Shown here: positions 34,811 to 44,899 of the stretch, one piece after another | Layout: each line of letters begins with the position of its first letter | Position numbering within the stretch: the first letter of the stretch is position 1 | Notes under the pieces: generated by a model | What the model was told of the DNA's origin: nothing | The model's input: the letters and a program-made list of their open reading frames with translations, nothing else | The model's database searches: none | Program-made: the position numbers and the translations under genes | Assembly: GCA_002869145.1 (NCBI GenBank) | Contig: PKTM01000007.1 | Span: 1-64,000, forward strand | DNA: 64,000 nt | Reading direction: 5' to 3' | Source of the DNA: Denitrovibrio sp. | GTDB lineage: Bacteria > Chrysiogenota > Deferribacteres > Deferribacterales > Geovibrionaceae

Positions 34811-36829
34811 ATGGACAAAAAGAATAATTACACTTTTCAAATAGTCATACTTCCAGTTATTCTTGTAGTTGTATCTATGATTATAGTTACATTTTTAAAC
34901 AGCGTAAAACTAAGAAAACAAATAGATAATGACATTCAGTTTTTTACAGAAATATATATTTCTGAACACAAAGACGCGATAAGGCAAAATGTAGAATATA
35001 CTGTACAGATGATTGAGTTCAGACAAAAACACATAAAATCCCAGCTGGAAAATTTAATCAAAACCAAAGTAGATGAAGCAGTATCTGTAGCAAATCAAAT
35101 TTATAATAAAAACAAAAATATAATTCCTGAGAACCAATTAAAAGATATTCTAAAAACCTATCTTAGTAACTCGATATTTCCAAATGAAAACGGTTATTTT
35201 TTTGCTGTCGATTTAAATACAGGGAAAATTATAACTCACGAAAACCCAGCTCTTTTAGGCTACAACATGGAAAACCATATAGACGCAAAAGGGGTGCAGG
35301 TTTTAAAACTTCAGAAGGAACTATTATCAAAAAACGACAGTGCTTTTCACGACATGTACTTCACAAAACCAAAAAGCGAAGATGAATTCAAAAAAAGGGT
35401 ATATGTGCGGAAATTTAAACCTTACAACTGGCTCATAGGAACTGGAGAATATTACGATACTCTGGAAATGATGAGCAAGAAGGAAGCACTGGAGACTTTT
35501 TGCAGCCTTTCTTTTGAACATGATCATGATTTGTTTATCAGTACTGTCGATCAGAATAAAAAAGATAACACAGCAGGCGTTATACTCGTTAATTCTAATG
35601 TACCGGAGTTAATAGGTAAAAGCATACCATTGGATATGAAAGACTCAAAAGGCAATGAGTATTATAAAGACTTTCTCAGTAAAACCAAAGACGGCAAAGG
35701 AGCCTATGTAGAGTACTGGTCAGAAAAACCTATATCTTCTCAGGAATATAGAAAACTATCCTATGTTTACTACCATAAAGAGTGGAACTGGCTAATAGGA
35801 AGCGGATTTTACTTTGATGATCTTTCAAAATACATAGAAGCAAAAAAACAAGATTTAATTAAATCCACTGAAGATAATATCAGAGAAAATATTTGGCTAG
35901 CTTTATTACTTTCAATCTCTTCCGGGCTAATCGCTTATCTTATTGCCAGAAGAATTAATCTTACAATCAATAATTACAATAGTGAGATAACACAGCTGAA
36001 TAAAACATTAGCTAAAAAAGTAGAAGAAGAAGTTATGAAAAACCGAAAACAGGAACAGATAATACACGAGCAAAAGAAACTTGCAGATATGGGGCAAATG
36101 CTGAATGCAATCGCACATCAGTGGAGGCAGCCTCTTAATGTTTTAGGCCTTTATGGACAGGATATAGTCAGACAGATCAGGGACAATGAGATAACAGAAG
36201 AATCTGTGGAAGAATTTAAAAAAACTCACATGAATCAGATTAACAGCTTATCCACTACTATAGACGATTTCAGGAATTTTTTTAAACCTGATAAGCTTAA
36301 AGAGACTTATAGCCTGCCTGATAAGATAAATGAAATTGTTGGCATTATAGAAGTTCAGTTTATACACAATAACATAGAAATAATTACTAATTACAAATGC
36401 AATTGTGACCTATGTAAAACGAAAAATTTTAACAGTGAACACGGATGCGTAAATGTAAAAAAAGAGATGTACGGATATCCAAGCGAGCTGAAACATGCAC
36501 TTGTGAATATCTTGTATAATGCGAAAGATGCCATTTTAGATGCAATGGATTCTGGTGATATAGACAAAGGACTTATCAAAATAGATTGCAGCTTCGGAAA
36601 TAAGGATGTCACTATAACAATTTCAAATAATGGCGTTTTAATACCAGACGATATTATTTCTAATATTTTTCAGCCATACTTCACAACCAAAGATGAAGGC
36701 AAAGGTACAGGGCTGGGGCTATACATTACCAAAGTTGCTATTGAGAAAAACATGAACGGAACCATCACTGTAGAAAATGTGAATAACAAAACTACATTTA
36801 CTATAACACTGCCGACAAACCCATATTAA
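34811..36829 (+). CDS. Double-Cache membrane histidine kinase
   Basis: The 672-residue protein has an N-terminal membrane helix (about 9-31) and two tandem sCache_2-type ligand domains: ENGYFFAVDLNTGKIITHENP and YNWLIGTGEYYD near 130-215, and ILVNSNVPELIGKS and WNWLIGSGFYFDD near 255-340. A second helix follows (about 360-378), then a coiled coil, H-box MLNAIAHQWRQPL with His436, and an ATPase domain ending in GTGLGLYITKVAIEKN. A Cys-rich insert (CNCDLCKTKN...HGCVN) precedes the N box. An orphan kinase, no regulator adjacent. Confidence 0.9.
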   Translation: MDKKNNYTFQIVILPVILVVVSMIIVTFLNSVKLRKQIDNDIQFFTEIYISEHKDAIRQNVEYTVQMIEFRQKHIKSQLENLIKTKVDEAVSVANQIYNKNKNIIPENQLKDILKTYLSNSIFPNENGYFFAVDLNTGKIITHENPALLGYNMENHIDAKGVQVLKLQKELLSKNDSAFHDMYFTKPKSEDEFKKRVYVRKFKPYNWLIGTGEYYDTLEMMSKKEALETFCSLSFEHDHDLFISTVDQNKKDNTAGVILVNSNVPELIGKSIPLDMKDSKGNEYYKDFLSKTKDGKGAYVEYWSEKPISSQEYRKLSYVYYHKEWNWLIGSGFYFDDLSKYIEAKKQDLIKSTEDNIRENIWLALLLSISSGLIAYLIARRINLTINNYNSEITQLNKTLAKKVEEEVMKNRKQEQIIHEQKKLADMGQMLNAIAHQWRQPLNVLGLYGQDIVRQIRDNEITEESVEEFKKTHMNQINSLSTTIDDFRNFFKPDKLKETYSLPDKINEIVGIIEVQFIHNNIEIITNYKCNCDLCKTKNFNSEHGCVNVKKEMYGYPSELKHALVNILYNAKDAILDAMDSGDIDKGLIKIDCSFGNKDVTITISNNGVLIPDDIISNIFQPYFTTKDEGKGTGLGLYITKVAIEKNMNGTITVENVNNKTTFTITLPTNPY

Positions 36830-36902
36830 GACTAAATTAATTTTATATTTATTTGCAGCAGCACTAGATATTATTATGACAAACTCAGGACGTTACCAAA
36901 AC

Positions 36903-36924
36903 AAGCCGCCCCTAAGAGCGGCTT
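36903..36924. terminator. Hairpin between convergent genes
   Basis: AAGCCGC (36903-36909) pairs with GCGGCTT (36918-36924). It separates the kinase gene from the convergent thioredoxin-like gene. The flanking U-run is weak on both strands. Confidence 0.5.
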
Positions 36925-36934
36925 ATATGTTTTA

Positions 36935-37327
36935 TCAGTGAGTGTGAAGGTCCTGAAAATACTTTGTTAGATCTTCAGCCCGCAGTACATCGCTCACTCT
37001 GACCACAACATTCCCATCACCGTCAAGCAACAGATAGCCGGGTACAGATATCCCCTGCTCTCTGGATATACTTACAGCATCTGCACCGGAAAAGTACTGT
37101 GTTGGTATAAACCTGTCAACCATCTCACCAAGTCTTACAACCTCTTTAGATGCATTAAATTCCATATTTGCATCAGGTAAAAGAACTCCCAGAGCAAAAC
37201 CTTCGGCTTTAGAAAAAGTTACAAGCTTGTTAAAAGGTCTCTTGCTCTCTTTATAGTCTGGGATAACAGATATAAATATAGCAGCAGCGATAAACAAAAT
37301 AGCAATCAAAGGGAAGTACTTCTTCAT
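36935..37327 (-). CDS. Membrane-anchored thioredoxin-like protein without CXXC
   Basis: The 130-residue protein has an N-terminal membrane anchor (about 4-23). The C-terminal half, ISREQGISVPGYLLLDGDGNVVVRVSDV, resembles the cis-Pro and strand segment of the TlpA/thioredoxin fold. No CXXC motif is present, so redox catalysis is unlikely. It lies after csrA in the same direction with a 233-nt gap, so it probably has its own promoter. The fold call is moderate. Confidence 0.55.
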   Translation of the reverse strand: MKKYFPLIAILFIAAAIFISVIPDYKESKRPFNKLVTFSKAEGFALGVLLPDANMEFNASKEVVRLGEMVDRFIPTQYFSGADAVSISREQGISVPGYLLLDGDGNVVVRVSDVLRAEDLTKYFQDLHTH

Positions 37328-37560
37328 GTTTTCTCCTCAAATAAATAGTTATTTATTATATGATGATTTAAAATAATAAATGTTCGCAATTTTTTTAACA
37401 ACTTCACAATATAATAAAGAACAAAATAAAAAATGCTACAAATATCTGAATAAAAAATGAGAGTTGTTTTGTTTTTTATACTTGTTTATCACTACAATGG
37501 GTTACTTTAAAGTCAGGGGTATTGGCAGATTTTGCAACAAAACTGAATCCCTCTGAGAAA

Positions 37561-37794
37561 TCAGTCTTTTTTGTGCTGTTTGAAAAAATCGATAAAAGAC
37601 ACGAGGTTTTCCTTTTTGGTAGCTTCTATGTTTTCGTTCAGAATGGCCTCGAATACTTCTTTCCTATGAACGCTTACATCCTTAGGAGCATCGATACCAA
37701 TCTTAACACTTCGGCCGGAAACATCTACGATCTTAACCTCGATGCCGTCTCCGATTATTATGCTTTCGTTTATCTTCCTTGATAATACAAGCAT
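37561..37794 (-). CDS. csrA: Carbon storage regulator CsrA
   Basis: The 77-residue protein ([44 protein letters not shown]...) is an archetypal CsrA. It binds GGA-containing leaders of mRNAs; in many flagellated bacteria its main target is flagellin mRNA and its antagonist is FliW. It is encoded two nt after fliW at the end of the sigma-28-led flagellar run. Confidence 0.96.
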   Translation of the reverse strand: MLVLSRKINESIIIGDGIEVKIVDVSGRSVKIGIDAPKDVSVHRKEVFEAILNENIEATKKENLVSFIDFFKQHKKD

Positions 37795-37796
37795 CC

Positions 37797-38273
37797 TTAT
37801 TCCTGGTTTTTAAATAGCGGCTCTTTGATCTGCCACTTGTCATCATCAAGTATAACCTGTTTTGCAAGTTTTTTCCCCATGTTTAATGCAAGGGGCGCTC
37901 GCAGGTTAACTGTGGCATTTTTCGGCTGATCCGGTACTACCACTATTCCAAAGAGTTTTATTTCAGAATTCTCTTCGGCACCAAGTATTTTTGCCTCTCT
38001 TTTGTTAAGATCAGGTTTGTAGTCAGGGTAAAATATATCCGGTTCTACAAGTATAAAACATATATTCGCGTCCTGTACTGACTGAAACCACAGGAACGGA
38101 TATGACTTATCATTAGAAATAAGGATAAAGTCATTCAGATCCGGGAATCCAAGTATCGGAGCCGAAAGAGTTATCACGTCAGCTTCAGAAAACTCAATCT
38201 CCCCGAGCTTGCCTGATACAATTTTTCGGGTTTCCATCTTCTCCTCACAATTATTTACTGTGCTTGCATTCAT
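37797..38273 (-). CDS. fliW: Flagellar assembly factor FliW
   Basis: FliW holds CsrA in check and is released by binding flagellin, coupling flagellin translation to its export. The protein has the family core [26 protein letters not shown] and ends in [14 protein letters not shown]. The start at 38273 follows GAGGTGAGGC (158 residues). An internal Met at 38237, preceded by GAGGAG, gives the more family-typical N terminus. It lies 19 nt after flgL and 2 nt before csrA. Confidence 0.93.
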   Translation of the reverse strand: MNASTVNNCEEKMETRKIVSGKLGEIEFSEADVITLSAPILGFPDLNDFILISNDKSYPFLWFQSVQDANICFILVEPDIFYPDYKPDLNKREAKILGAEENSEIKLFGIVVVPDQPKNATVNLRAPLALNMGKKLAKQVILDDDKWQIKEPLFKNQE

Positions 38274-38292
38274 GCCTCACCTCAGTTAATCA

Positions 38293-41200
38293 CTACAAGT
38301 AGTCCATAAGACTAATCTTCAATATGGAGGCGGTTGAACTTAGAGCAGCCTGATAGACTGTCTGAGCTGTAGTATAGTTTGTCGCCGCCCTTGACTGGTC
38401 TATGGTTGTAGACCCTGTGTATTGTGCTTTTATCTCATCATTAAGCGTTATCATTGACTCGTTAAAAGAGAGAGCTGATTCTGTTCTGCCCACTCTGTTT
38501 CCAACTGTTGTAAGAGAGGTGTGAATCTGTGATTCAGCCTTCCCTAAAACACCTATCTCATGGTTTATCCCAGATCCTACAGCAACAGTATAAGAATCTG
38601 TAGCATAAAGGTAACCAGCGTCATAGTGATGATAAACACCATCAACCACATAGTATGACTGGTTTGATGTATGCATTGTATAGTTATTTATAAGGGTTCC
38701 ATCACTGCTGGACACCTTTACCTTTGCTATATCACCGCCCATTTCTATACCAAATGTGCCGGCATAGTCACCTGAGACATGCAGGGAATCGATAACACTG
38801 CTATCGTAGTAAAACCCTAGCTTGTCTTCACCTACCTTTACACAGGAAACACCGCTAATCCCTTCGTCTGATATCTGAGTGTTTATGTTCTCTATCAAAT
38901 CTTCAAGGGATTGATAATTCTCTTTATCAACGAGAATGCTTGAGGTTAAATCATTAACTCCGTCATTATAGCTGAAAGTAAGAGTCCTTTCCGCAATGGT
39001 CTTCTCGCTAACATCAAGTGTCGGCCTGCCTTTGGCCAGTACTGTGTTCTCTGGAACCACACGATAAAATCCGAGTTCACCGTTATCATCTCCAGATACT
39101 ACTATATCGTCCACAGTTCCATATTCCTTAAACTTTAATGTTCCGTTATTGTTTTGCTCTGCCACAATAGAGTTTGTCCCAAGGCCGTTGGCAGGGGTTG
39201 TAAGTGCAGCTGGAAGCAAAGTGGAAAGCTGTGAATTGATGTCGGAAAGCAGTGCATCTGTTGTTGCATAACTGCTGCCCGCACTTATTGTCACTGGCGA
39301 TGCTAAAGAACTCCATCCTGATGGAGTGTGAAACATAATGTTCAGTCTAGAATCTTCAGTAAACTCCAGGTTGGGAAGCTGAGTTGCTGAAGCTGGGTCA
39401 GAAACTGTCTGACCGAAGATTAAGGCAGTTTCCGGCGTGTTATAGTTTACAGATATCTCAGTATTTCCAGATCCGGAATCTATCCTTAGTTTTCCATTTT
39501 CACTATAAGCCTGAACTCCAAGCGATTTCAGCGAAGCATCAGAGTTTATCTGTGTTATAAGGTCAGCTACAAGAAGAGTTGTGCTGGCTGAATATACCCC
39601 AGCGGCAACTGTGTAGTTTTTAAAAGTTATCTCAGGGTCAGTTTGATCTGACTTAAGCATAAGGTCAATATCCACATCTATGTCTGCATAGCCCCTCATT
39701 GGTTGTGATTCCCAGTACTGTTCAGACTGTAGATAAAATTCTGATTCTGAGTTGTAATACTCTACCTCAAAAGTCAGCTCATCGTTGTAGTTTCCTCTGA
39801 ATTCACCGTCAAAATAAGGTACTGCGGATGAGTTCAGCGAGGCATCCCGCCATGCGCTAGGCGCACCTACGCCTGATTCAGGGATATTTTTATCCAGCGC
39901 ATCATGCAGATTTTTAAGTGACTGAAAAACATTCACATTCTCGCCTTCTTCTATGACGTTCATATCGCCAAAGCTAAGGTTGGAATATGCTGTCATGTCT
40001 ATCGAGAATGATGTTGAGGAGGTCACTTCTCCAATAACCATACTCACACCTTGAGCCAGATATACAGGCTCTCCGTTATAATTGTCAGCAACTATAGGGT
40101 TCGCACTGTTGTCTGAAAGAATGTTGCCGCGAGAATCAGCTACCTTAAGAGTTATATTCCCTGAAACTACTGAAACATCAACAGACCAGCTTTCATCTAC
40201 GGTACCGGTATACCTGCCGTCAAATGTCACATTAGGCTCAAGCATTGGGTATCCTACGCCAGTGTTAAGTTCGTCTATGCTAAAAGTAAGTCTACTGTCG
40301 CCGCTTCTGAGGTCGCGCACCTGAATCTTGCCGTTAACCACAGTGGCATCAACAGCATTACCGTAAAGATCTTCTATAAAATTAAGCATATCGCTGACAC
40401 GGTTCTCTTTGGATGTGGGGTAATCAAACCCTTTTGCAGTTGAGTACTGATAAGAATCAGCAGTACCTAAATCATCTCTTGTCGCAAGATATGTATCTTT
40501 GGAATAATTCTGGTTTACAAGTGCATAGGTAACGTTATAGCTTCCAGCCACAGATCCGTTTGTAACAGAAGCTGCCACATCAAAACCAAGACCTTCATCC
40601 TCAAGCGCTTTATTTATATGGTCTTCTATCTCCGAAGCTCCGTCAGCAGCGCCCACAGTAATTTCCAGTTCTGTACCGTTTACAAAATAATTGTGTGTGC
40701 CCGGAGCTATGCTCAAATCTGAATGAACTGTCTCCACAGGTCCGTTGTAATTATCGTACATTAATTCAAAAATGTTATCCTTTCCAACACCTTCAATAGG
40801 TATGGAGAGAAAGCCGAGTGTGTTATATTCGGAGCCTGTAACGGAAAGTTCAACACCGTTGCCGGCTCTGGTTGTCATAAACATAACTTTATCGCCATCG
40901 TTAACAGCATTAACTTCAGCGCCTATTCCTGCATTGTCAATCTGCCTGTTAAGGTTAAAGATTATCTCATCCATGCCCGAATAGCCTTCTTCATCCATGA
41001 CAAGCTCATAATCTTTGCGGCCATAAGTCAATGTAATAGTACGCTGCTCATCTGTTGTGTTGCTCATGTCCAGTTTTACGTTTCCCGGACTTGAAACTCT
41101 GGCAGTACCAATAAGATATCCATTATGATCCGTCCCTGTGAAAGAGATGGAGTCAGCTTCTGAAACATTAGCACCGTCCAAAGCTGAAAACGGGGAGGTG

Positions 41201-42156
41201 GATGTTATATTAACATCGTTCATGGTATTACTCATGGTTCCCTGTACAGTTCTGTATGTTTCCATAAATATGTCTTGGCCGGCAACATTTATTGTAACAC
41301 TTTGATTTGCACCGATTTTTGTCTGTATCTCACCATCATCACCGACATAAGAAACACTGTCTCCCGGCACATAATTTAAAGATAACGTAAGTGTATTCCC
41401 TTCAACCATGTCGTCAGGAAGCTGTATACTGACACCCCTACCGGTGTTAATAACCTGACCAGGGGCAAACTCTGTGGTGAGAGTATCTGATGTAAGATTT
41501 CCGTTTTCAGTTGTTTCGTCGCTGCCATTACTGTCCAGCAAAACTGTCCGGCTGTTTTCATCCCGCATAGAAACATGTGTAACACCGTTTTTGACCACAG
41601 CTGTTATGTCATATGTCCCTTTGTTAAGCTCAGGCATATCTCCATATAGTCTGGCGGAAAAAGCCTGTCCTCCATCCATATTTGACATTACAGCAGAAAC
41701 ATTTCTCTCTCCAGAGGTAAACGGCTGATTATCTGTTTCATACCCTCCGAAAAGATACCTGTCCAGATATTCGGAATTCGCAAGATCAAGCATCTCTTCA
41801 TAGATATTCTGAACTTCACCTGCAAGGGCTTTACGGCTGTCGGCGTCCTGTGTATCGTTTGCGCCCTGAATAGCCAGCTCATCCTTTGCTCTGGAAAGAA
41901 TTGAGGATGCTGTCTGGAGCACATTGTCCTCGTTCTGAAGCCATATAAGCGCATTATTTGAATTTCTGTTATACTGGGCAGCATCATCTACTGATCTCTG
42001 GATGTTAAATGCTGATAGATATTTAGTCGGATCATCTTCCGGATTAAGAAGGCTTCGCCCTTTTGTAACCTGCTCACTTGACTTAACAAGGTTATTCAGG
42101 GTTGAGTTCATTCCATTCAGATATTTCATCGTCATAAAATTATAAGTTATTCTCAT
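38293..42156 (-). CDS. flgL: Hook-filament junction protein FlgL, giant form
   Basis: The 1287-residue protein has normal flagellin-like termini: residues 1-150 (MRITYNFMTMKYLNGMNSTL..., SLLNPEDDPTKYLSAFNI, YLFGGYETDNQPF) and the last 85 (RVGRTESALSFNESMITLNDE... TILKISLMDYL-like end). Known FlgL proteins are about 300 residues. The extra roughly 1000 residues are acidic, Thr/Ser/Gly-rich and contain repeated beta-type patterns such as ERTLTFSYNDGVNDL and QRTITLTYGRKDYEL. It would expose a very large surface domain. It lies 21 nt after flgK. Confidence 0.92.
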   Translation of the reverse strand: MRITYNFMTMKYLNGMNSTLNNLVKSSEQVTKGRSLLNPEDDPTKYLSAFNIQRSVDDAAQYNRNSNNALIWLQNEDNVLQTASSILSRAKDELAIQGANDTQDADSRKALAGEVQNIYEEMLDLANSEYLDRYLFGGYETDNQPFTSGERNVSAVMSNMDGGQAFSARLYGDMPELNKGTYDITAVVKNGVTHVSMRDENSRTVLLDSNGSDETTENGNLTSDTLTTEFAPGQVINTGRGVSIQLPDDMVEGNTLTLSLNYVPGDSVSYVGDDGEIQTKIGANQSVTINVAGQDIFMETYRTVQGTMSNTMNDVNITSTSPFSALDGANVSEADSISFTGTDHNGYLIGTARVSSPGNVKLDMSNTTDEQRTITLTYGRKDYELVMDEEGYSGMDEIIFNLNRQIDNAGIGAEVNAVNDGDKVMFMTTRAGNGVELSVTGSEYNTLGFLSIPIEGVGKDNIFELMYDNYNGPVETVHSDLSIAPGTHNYFVNGTELEITVGAADGASEIEDHINKALEDEGLGFDVAASVTNGSVAGSYNVTYALVNQNYSKDTYLATRDDLGTADSYQYSTAKGFDYPTSKENRVSDMLNFIEDLYGNAVDATVVNGKIQVRDLRSGDSRLTFSIDELNTGVGYPMLEPNVTFDGRYTGTVDESWSVDVSVVSGNITLKVADSRGNILSDNSANPIVADNYNGEPVYLAQGVSMVIGEVTSSTSFSIDMTAYSNLSFGDMNVIEEGENVNVFQSLKNLHDALDKNIPESGVGAPSAWRDASLNSSAVPYFDGEFRGNYNDELTFEVEYYNSESEFYLQSEQYWESQPMRGYADIDVDIDLMLKSDQTDPEITFKNYTVAAGVYSASTTLLVADLITQINSDASLKSLGVQAYSENGKLRIDSGSGNTEISVNYNTPETALIFGQTVSDPASATQLPNLEFTEDSRLNIMFHTPSGWSSLASPVTISAGSSYATTDALLSDINSQLSTLLPAALTTPANGLGTNSIVAEQNNNGTLKFKEYGTVDDIVVSGDDNGELGFYRVVPENTVLAKGRPTLDVSEKTIAERTLTFSYNDGVNDLTSSILVDKENYQSLEDLIENINTQISDEGISGVSCVKVGEDKLGFYYDSSVIDSLHVSGDYAGTFGIEMGGDIAKVKVSSSDGTLINNYTMHTSNQSYYVVDGVYHHYDAGYLYATDSYTVAVGSGINHEIGVLGKAESQIHTSLTTVGNRVGRTESALSFNESMITLNDEIKAQYTGSTTIDQSRAATNYTTAQTVYQAALSSTASILKISLMDYL

Positions 42157-42177
42157 CTCTTTTTCCTCTTAGCCCCG

Positions 42178-43920
42178 TTATCTGCCAAGGCTGTTGAGCA
42201 GAGTTGAAAGCATCTGGTCAACTGTAGTGATGAATCTCGAACTGGCTTCAAAAGCCCTCTGATATTTCATCAGGTTTGTCATCTCTTCATCCATGGAAAC
42301 ACCTTTTACCTCTTCCAGTTTCAGTGACAGTTCGCCAACCGCCTCCTGTTTGGTAGAGACATAAATGTCTGCTGAAGCCTTGTCGCTTCCTATTCTGGCT
42401 GCAAAGTATGCATAGTATTCGTCCATTGTGACGCCCATAAGGCTGTCAAGATCCTCATCTTTAAGATTAGCTATATTGTATGCATTCTGGTTGTCGCCGG
42501 GTGCACCTGTTGCAGAGGTAGCTATGAAGTTATTGCTGGACATTATAAGACTGGAGACACCCATGTTAGAGGCATCACTACCACTGAAAAAGCCATAAAT
42601 CCCTGAAGCAACCAAAAAGTTTGAAGTATCTTCTGTAAATGTAAAATCATATCCGGAGCCGGATGTTATTTTTATAGTATTATTAGGGGAAACATTAGCC
42701 TGTATCAAACCGCCGTTAGCGTTTCCATCTGCTGCTGAGATCTTGTTTATCATAGAGTTTATCCCGTCTTTTTCAGGATCCACGCTTATGTCAAGATTAT
42801 CAACAATATCACCATTGTCGTCATATACAGTGATACGCAGTGTCCCCTCTTTCACTTCAAGAGGGAGCTGACCAACGGGTTCGTTAAAAGTGTAGGACGT
42901 GTTTATTACCCCGTTTGAGGATGTTATCTGTGTCAGCCTGTCTGTACCCTGACCGAGTGAGTGTATTCTGTTTGTCTCTTCTATGATGGCAGACGCAAGA
43001 GTGTTAAGTGTGTCCATGTAGTCACTTACAAGATTATCTCGAACATGAAGTTCACCCGCTATCTCACCTTTTTTAAAAGAACTGGTAATATCTACTTTAT
43101 CTCTGGACTGATTTTCTGTACCCCAGAATATAGAGACATCAGTATCCTCTGATGACTGTTCAGCGGAAAGCTTAAACACCTTCCCCTCATCCACAAGGGC
43201 ATTACCGCCGATGTAGACTGCTACCTGTCCGGAATTCCTTTCAGAAACAGCTACGTTTGTCATGGATGCCAGTCTATTTACCAAAACCTCTCTCTGATCT
43301 CTGTAGTCGTTGGCGCTTCCGCCACCGGCTTCGGCCAGAGCTATGTTTCCGTTAAGATAAGATATGTTATCAGCTATCTCATTTATCTATGTGACATATT
43401 CACCAATAAGATAATTACCTTCTTCTATCATCGCATCCAGTGAGTAATAGCTTGACTGTATCTTAGATGACAAGGTTGCCGCAGTCTGCACAACTGTCTC
43501 TTTTTTAATGAGAGATTCATCGGATTGGTCGGGTGCAGTGTTTGCTAAGTCATTCCATGCATCAAAATAGTCCTGAAGCGACTCACCTAGCCCTGAACCA
43601 TTCTCTAGCTCGTTAAAATAGATTTCAACCTTTGACAGTGCAGTCTGAAGCGTCTCATAATAGGAAAGGTCAGATTTTTCACCTCTGATAGTCCCTGCAA
43701 GCATATCGTTATATATTCTTTCAACAGTCTCAACATCAACACCACGACCGAATATCTTCCCCCCGTTAATATCAGGGGTAGCAGTGGTCTGAGCTACTCT
43801 TTGTCTGGAGTACCCTTCAGTATTCACGTTTGAAATGTTGTGACCAGTAACATCGATCCCCGCTTGAGAAGCAAAAAGACCTGAAACGCCACTGGAAAAA
43901 ATGTGCATTAAGTTTGACAT
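42178..43920 (-). pseudogene. flgK: Hook-associated protein FlgK, interrupted by one in-frame TAG
   Basis: Two pieces share one frame. The upstream 177 codons (43920-43390) carry the FlgK N terminus: SGVSGLFASQAGIDVTGHNISNVNTEGYSRQRV. TAG occupies 43389-43387. The next codons continue INEIADNISYLNGNIALAEAG, then the FlgK motif ANDYRDQREVLVNRLA, through to the C-terminal NLMKYQRAFEASSRFITTVDQML. Total length with the stop read is 580 residues, which is normal. FlgK is essential for filament attachment. Either a nonsense mutation, an assembly error or a suppressed amber codon. Confidence 0.9.
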
Positions 43921-43942
43921 ACTATGCCTCCGGTGCCTTTAA

Positions 43943-44422
43943 TTACCCAGTCCTGCTGATAGTGGAAGTTTTGGCACTGCTGTAGTTTTTGTTAATGCCG
44001 TATGTACCTTTTCCGGCAACACCCAGCCTTCCAAAGACACCTTCGATAAGAGATATATTTGTTTTGTAGAGTATTTTTAATGATGTGTTTATGGCAGCCA
44101 CCTCGCCCACGAGCTCCATGAGCCGTTTACGTGCTTCCTGAAGCTGGCTGTAATATTCCCCTGCATATTCCGCAGGGATATCCTTAACTCTGAGTTTTTC
44201 AATTTCTGTATCTTTTTCGATTTTTTTCAGATTGTTTTTGAAGGCTTCGTTAAGCACTTTCTCTTTATAGGCAAGAGTGTCCTTCTTTTTAACCAGATCT
44301 ATTGTCTTTGCTGAGTCCCAGGTGACTACACAGTCTTTTTCAGACTCAAGTATATCCTTCATCTCTGTATAAAGCATTTCCTGAGAGTTTAATATTTCAA
44401 GAAGATCTTTAACGTTTTCCAT
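43943..44422 (-). CDS. flgN: FlgN-family flagellar export chaperone
   Basis: The start ATG 44422 follows CGGAGG; an upstream in-frame ATG overlaps the ribosome site and is not used. The 159-residue, helical, charged protein (MENVKDLLEILNSQEMLYTEMKDIL...) fits FlgN, the chaperone for FlgK and FlgL, and sits directly between flgM and flgK as expected. The C terminus is basic and flexible. The assignment rests on context as much as sequence. Confidence 0.8.
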   Translation of the reverse strand: MENVKDLLEILNSQEMLYTEMKDILESEKDCVVTWDSAKTIDLVKKKDTLAYKEKVLNEAFKNNLKKIEKDTEIEKLRVKDIPAEYAGEYYSQLQEARKRLMELVGEVAAINTSLKILYKTNISLIEGVFGRLGVAGKGTYGINKNYSSAKTSTISRTG

Positions 44423-44494
44423 CTCATACCTCCGAGTATTTCGGCAGTTATGAGTCACAGGGGGTTAAAAAGGGGGGCTTAAATTTGCAGTTTT

Positions 44495-44791
44495 TTAGAA
44501 GAGGTCGTCTATGGCCGTCTGCACTATCTTCTCGGCAACTTCTCTGCCGGAAACGTTGTACTGGCCGTTTTCGATCTTGACCTTAAGCTCTGATACGAGC
44601 TCTACTCTGATGTCCGGTGAGCTTTTGATAGCATCTTTGACATTGGAAACATCTGTTGCTGAGCTGGACAGAGATACACTGTCTCCGCTTTTCGCAGACT
44701 CTTTAGAAGAATCGGATTTATCCGCTTTCTTTCTGTCTTCAGTCTCTTTCAGCTTGTTCAGATTTAAGTTCAGCTTGTCATCGATTCTCAT
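44495..44791 (-). CDS. flgM: Anti-sigma-28 factor FlgM
   Basis: The 98-residue protein has a disordered, Lys/Ser/Asp-rich N-terminal half and the sigma-28-binding C-terminal half IRVELVSELKVKIENGQYNVSGREVAEKIVQ. FlgM blocks FliA until it is exported through the finished hook. It lies directly downstream of a sigma-28 promoter, the classic negative feedback loop. Confidence 0.92.
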   Translation of the reverse strand: MRIDDKLNLNLNKLKETEDRKKADKSDSSKESAKSGDSVSLSSSATDVSNVKDAIKSSPDIRVELVSELKVKIENGQYNVSGREVAEKIVQTAIDDLF

Positions 44792-44816
44792 TTCAATAGC
44801 CTCCGGTACATCCAGA

Positions 44817-44843
44817 TAATCGGTCTGTTCTTAAAAAACTTTA
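44817..44843 (-). promoter_or_regulatory. Sigma-28 (FliA) promoter upstream of flgM
   Basis: On the minus strand a perfect -35 TAAAGTTT (44843-44836), an 11-nt spacer and -10 ACCGATTA (44824-44817), six of eight matches to GCCGATAA. It lies 26 nt before the flgM start and would drive flgM-flgN-flgK-flgL-fliW-csrA. Confidence 0.8.
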
Positions 44844-44899
44844 GCAGTTTTTACCTGGTTGTTCCAGTTAAAAAGCCTTTCTTTCCCTTTTTCCTGTTC

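Noticed and set aside
43387-43389. Pyrrolysine at the flgK TAG
   Set aside because: The other interrupted genes use TAA, which pyrrolysine does not decode, and no pyl genes are in the window.
43285-43390. Separate downstream gene starting at TTG 43284 for the second half of flgK
   Set aside because: No ribosome site precedes it, and conserved FlgK sequence extends upstream of that TTG to the TAG codon in the same frame.
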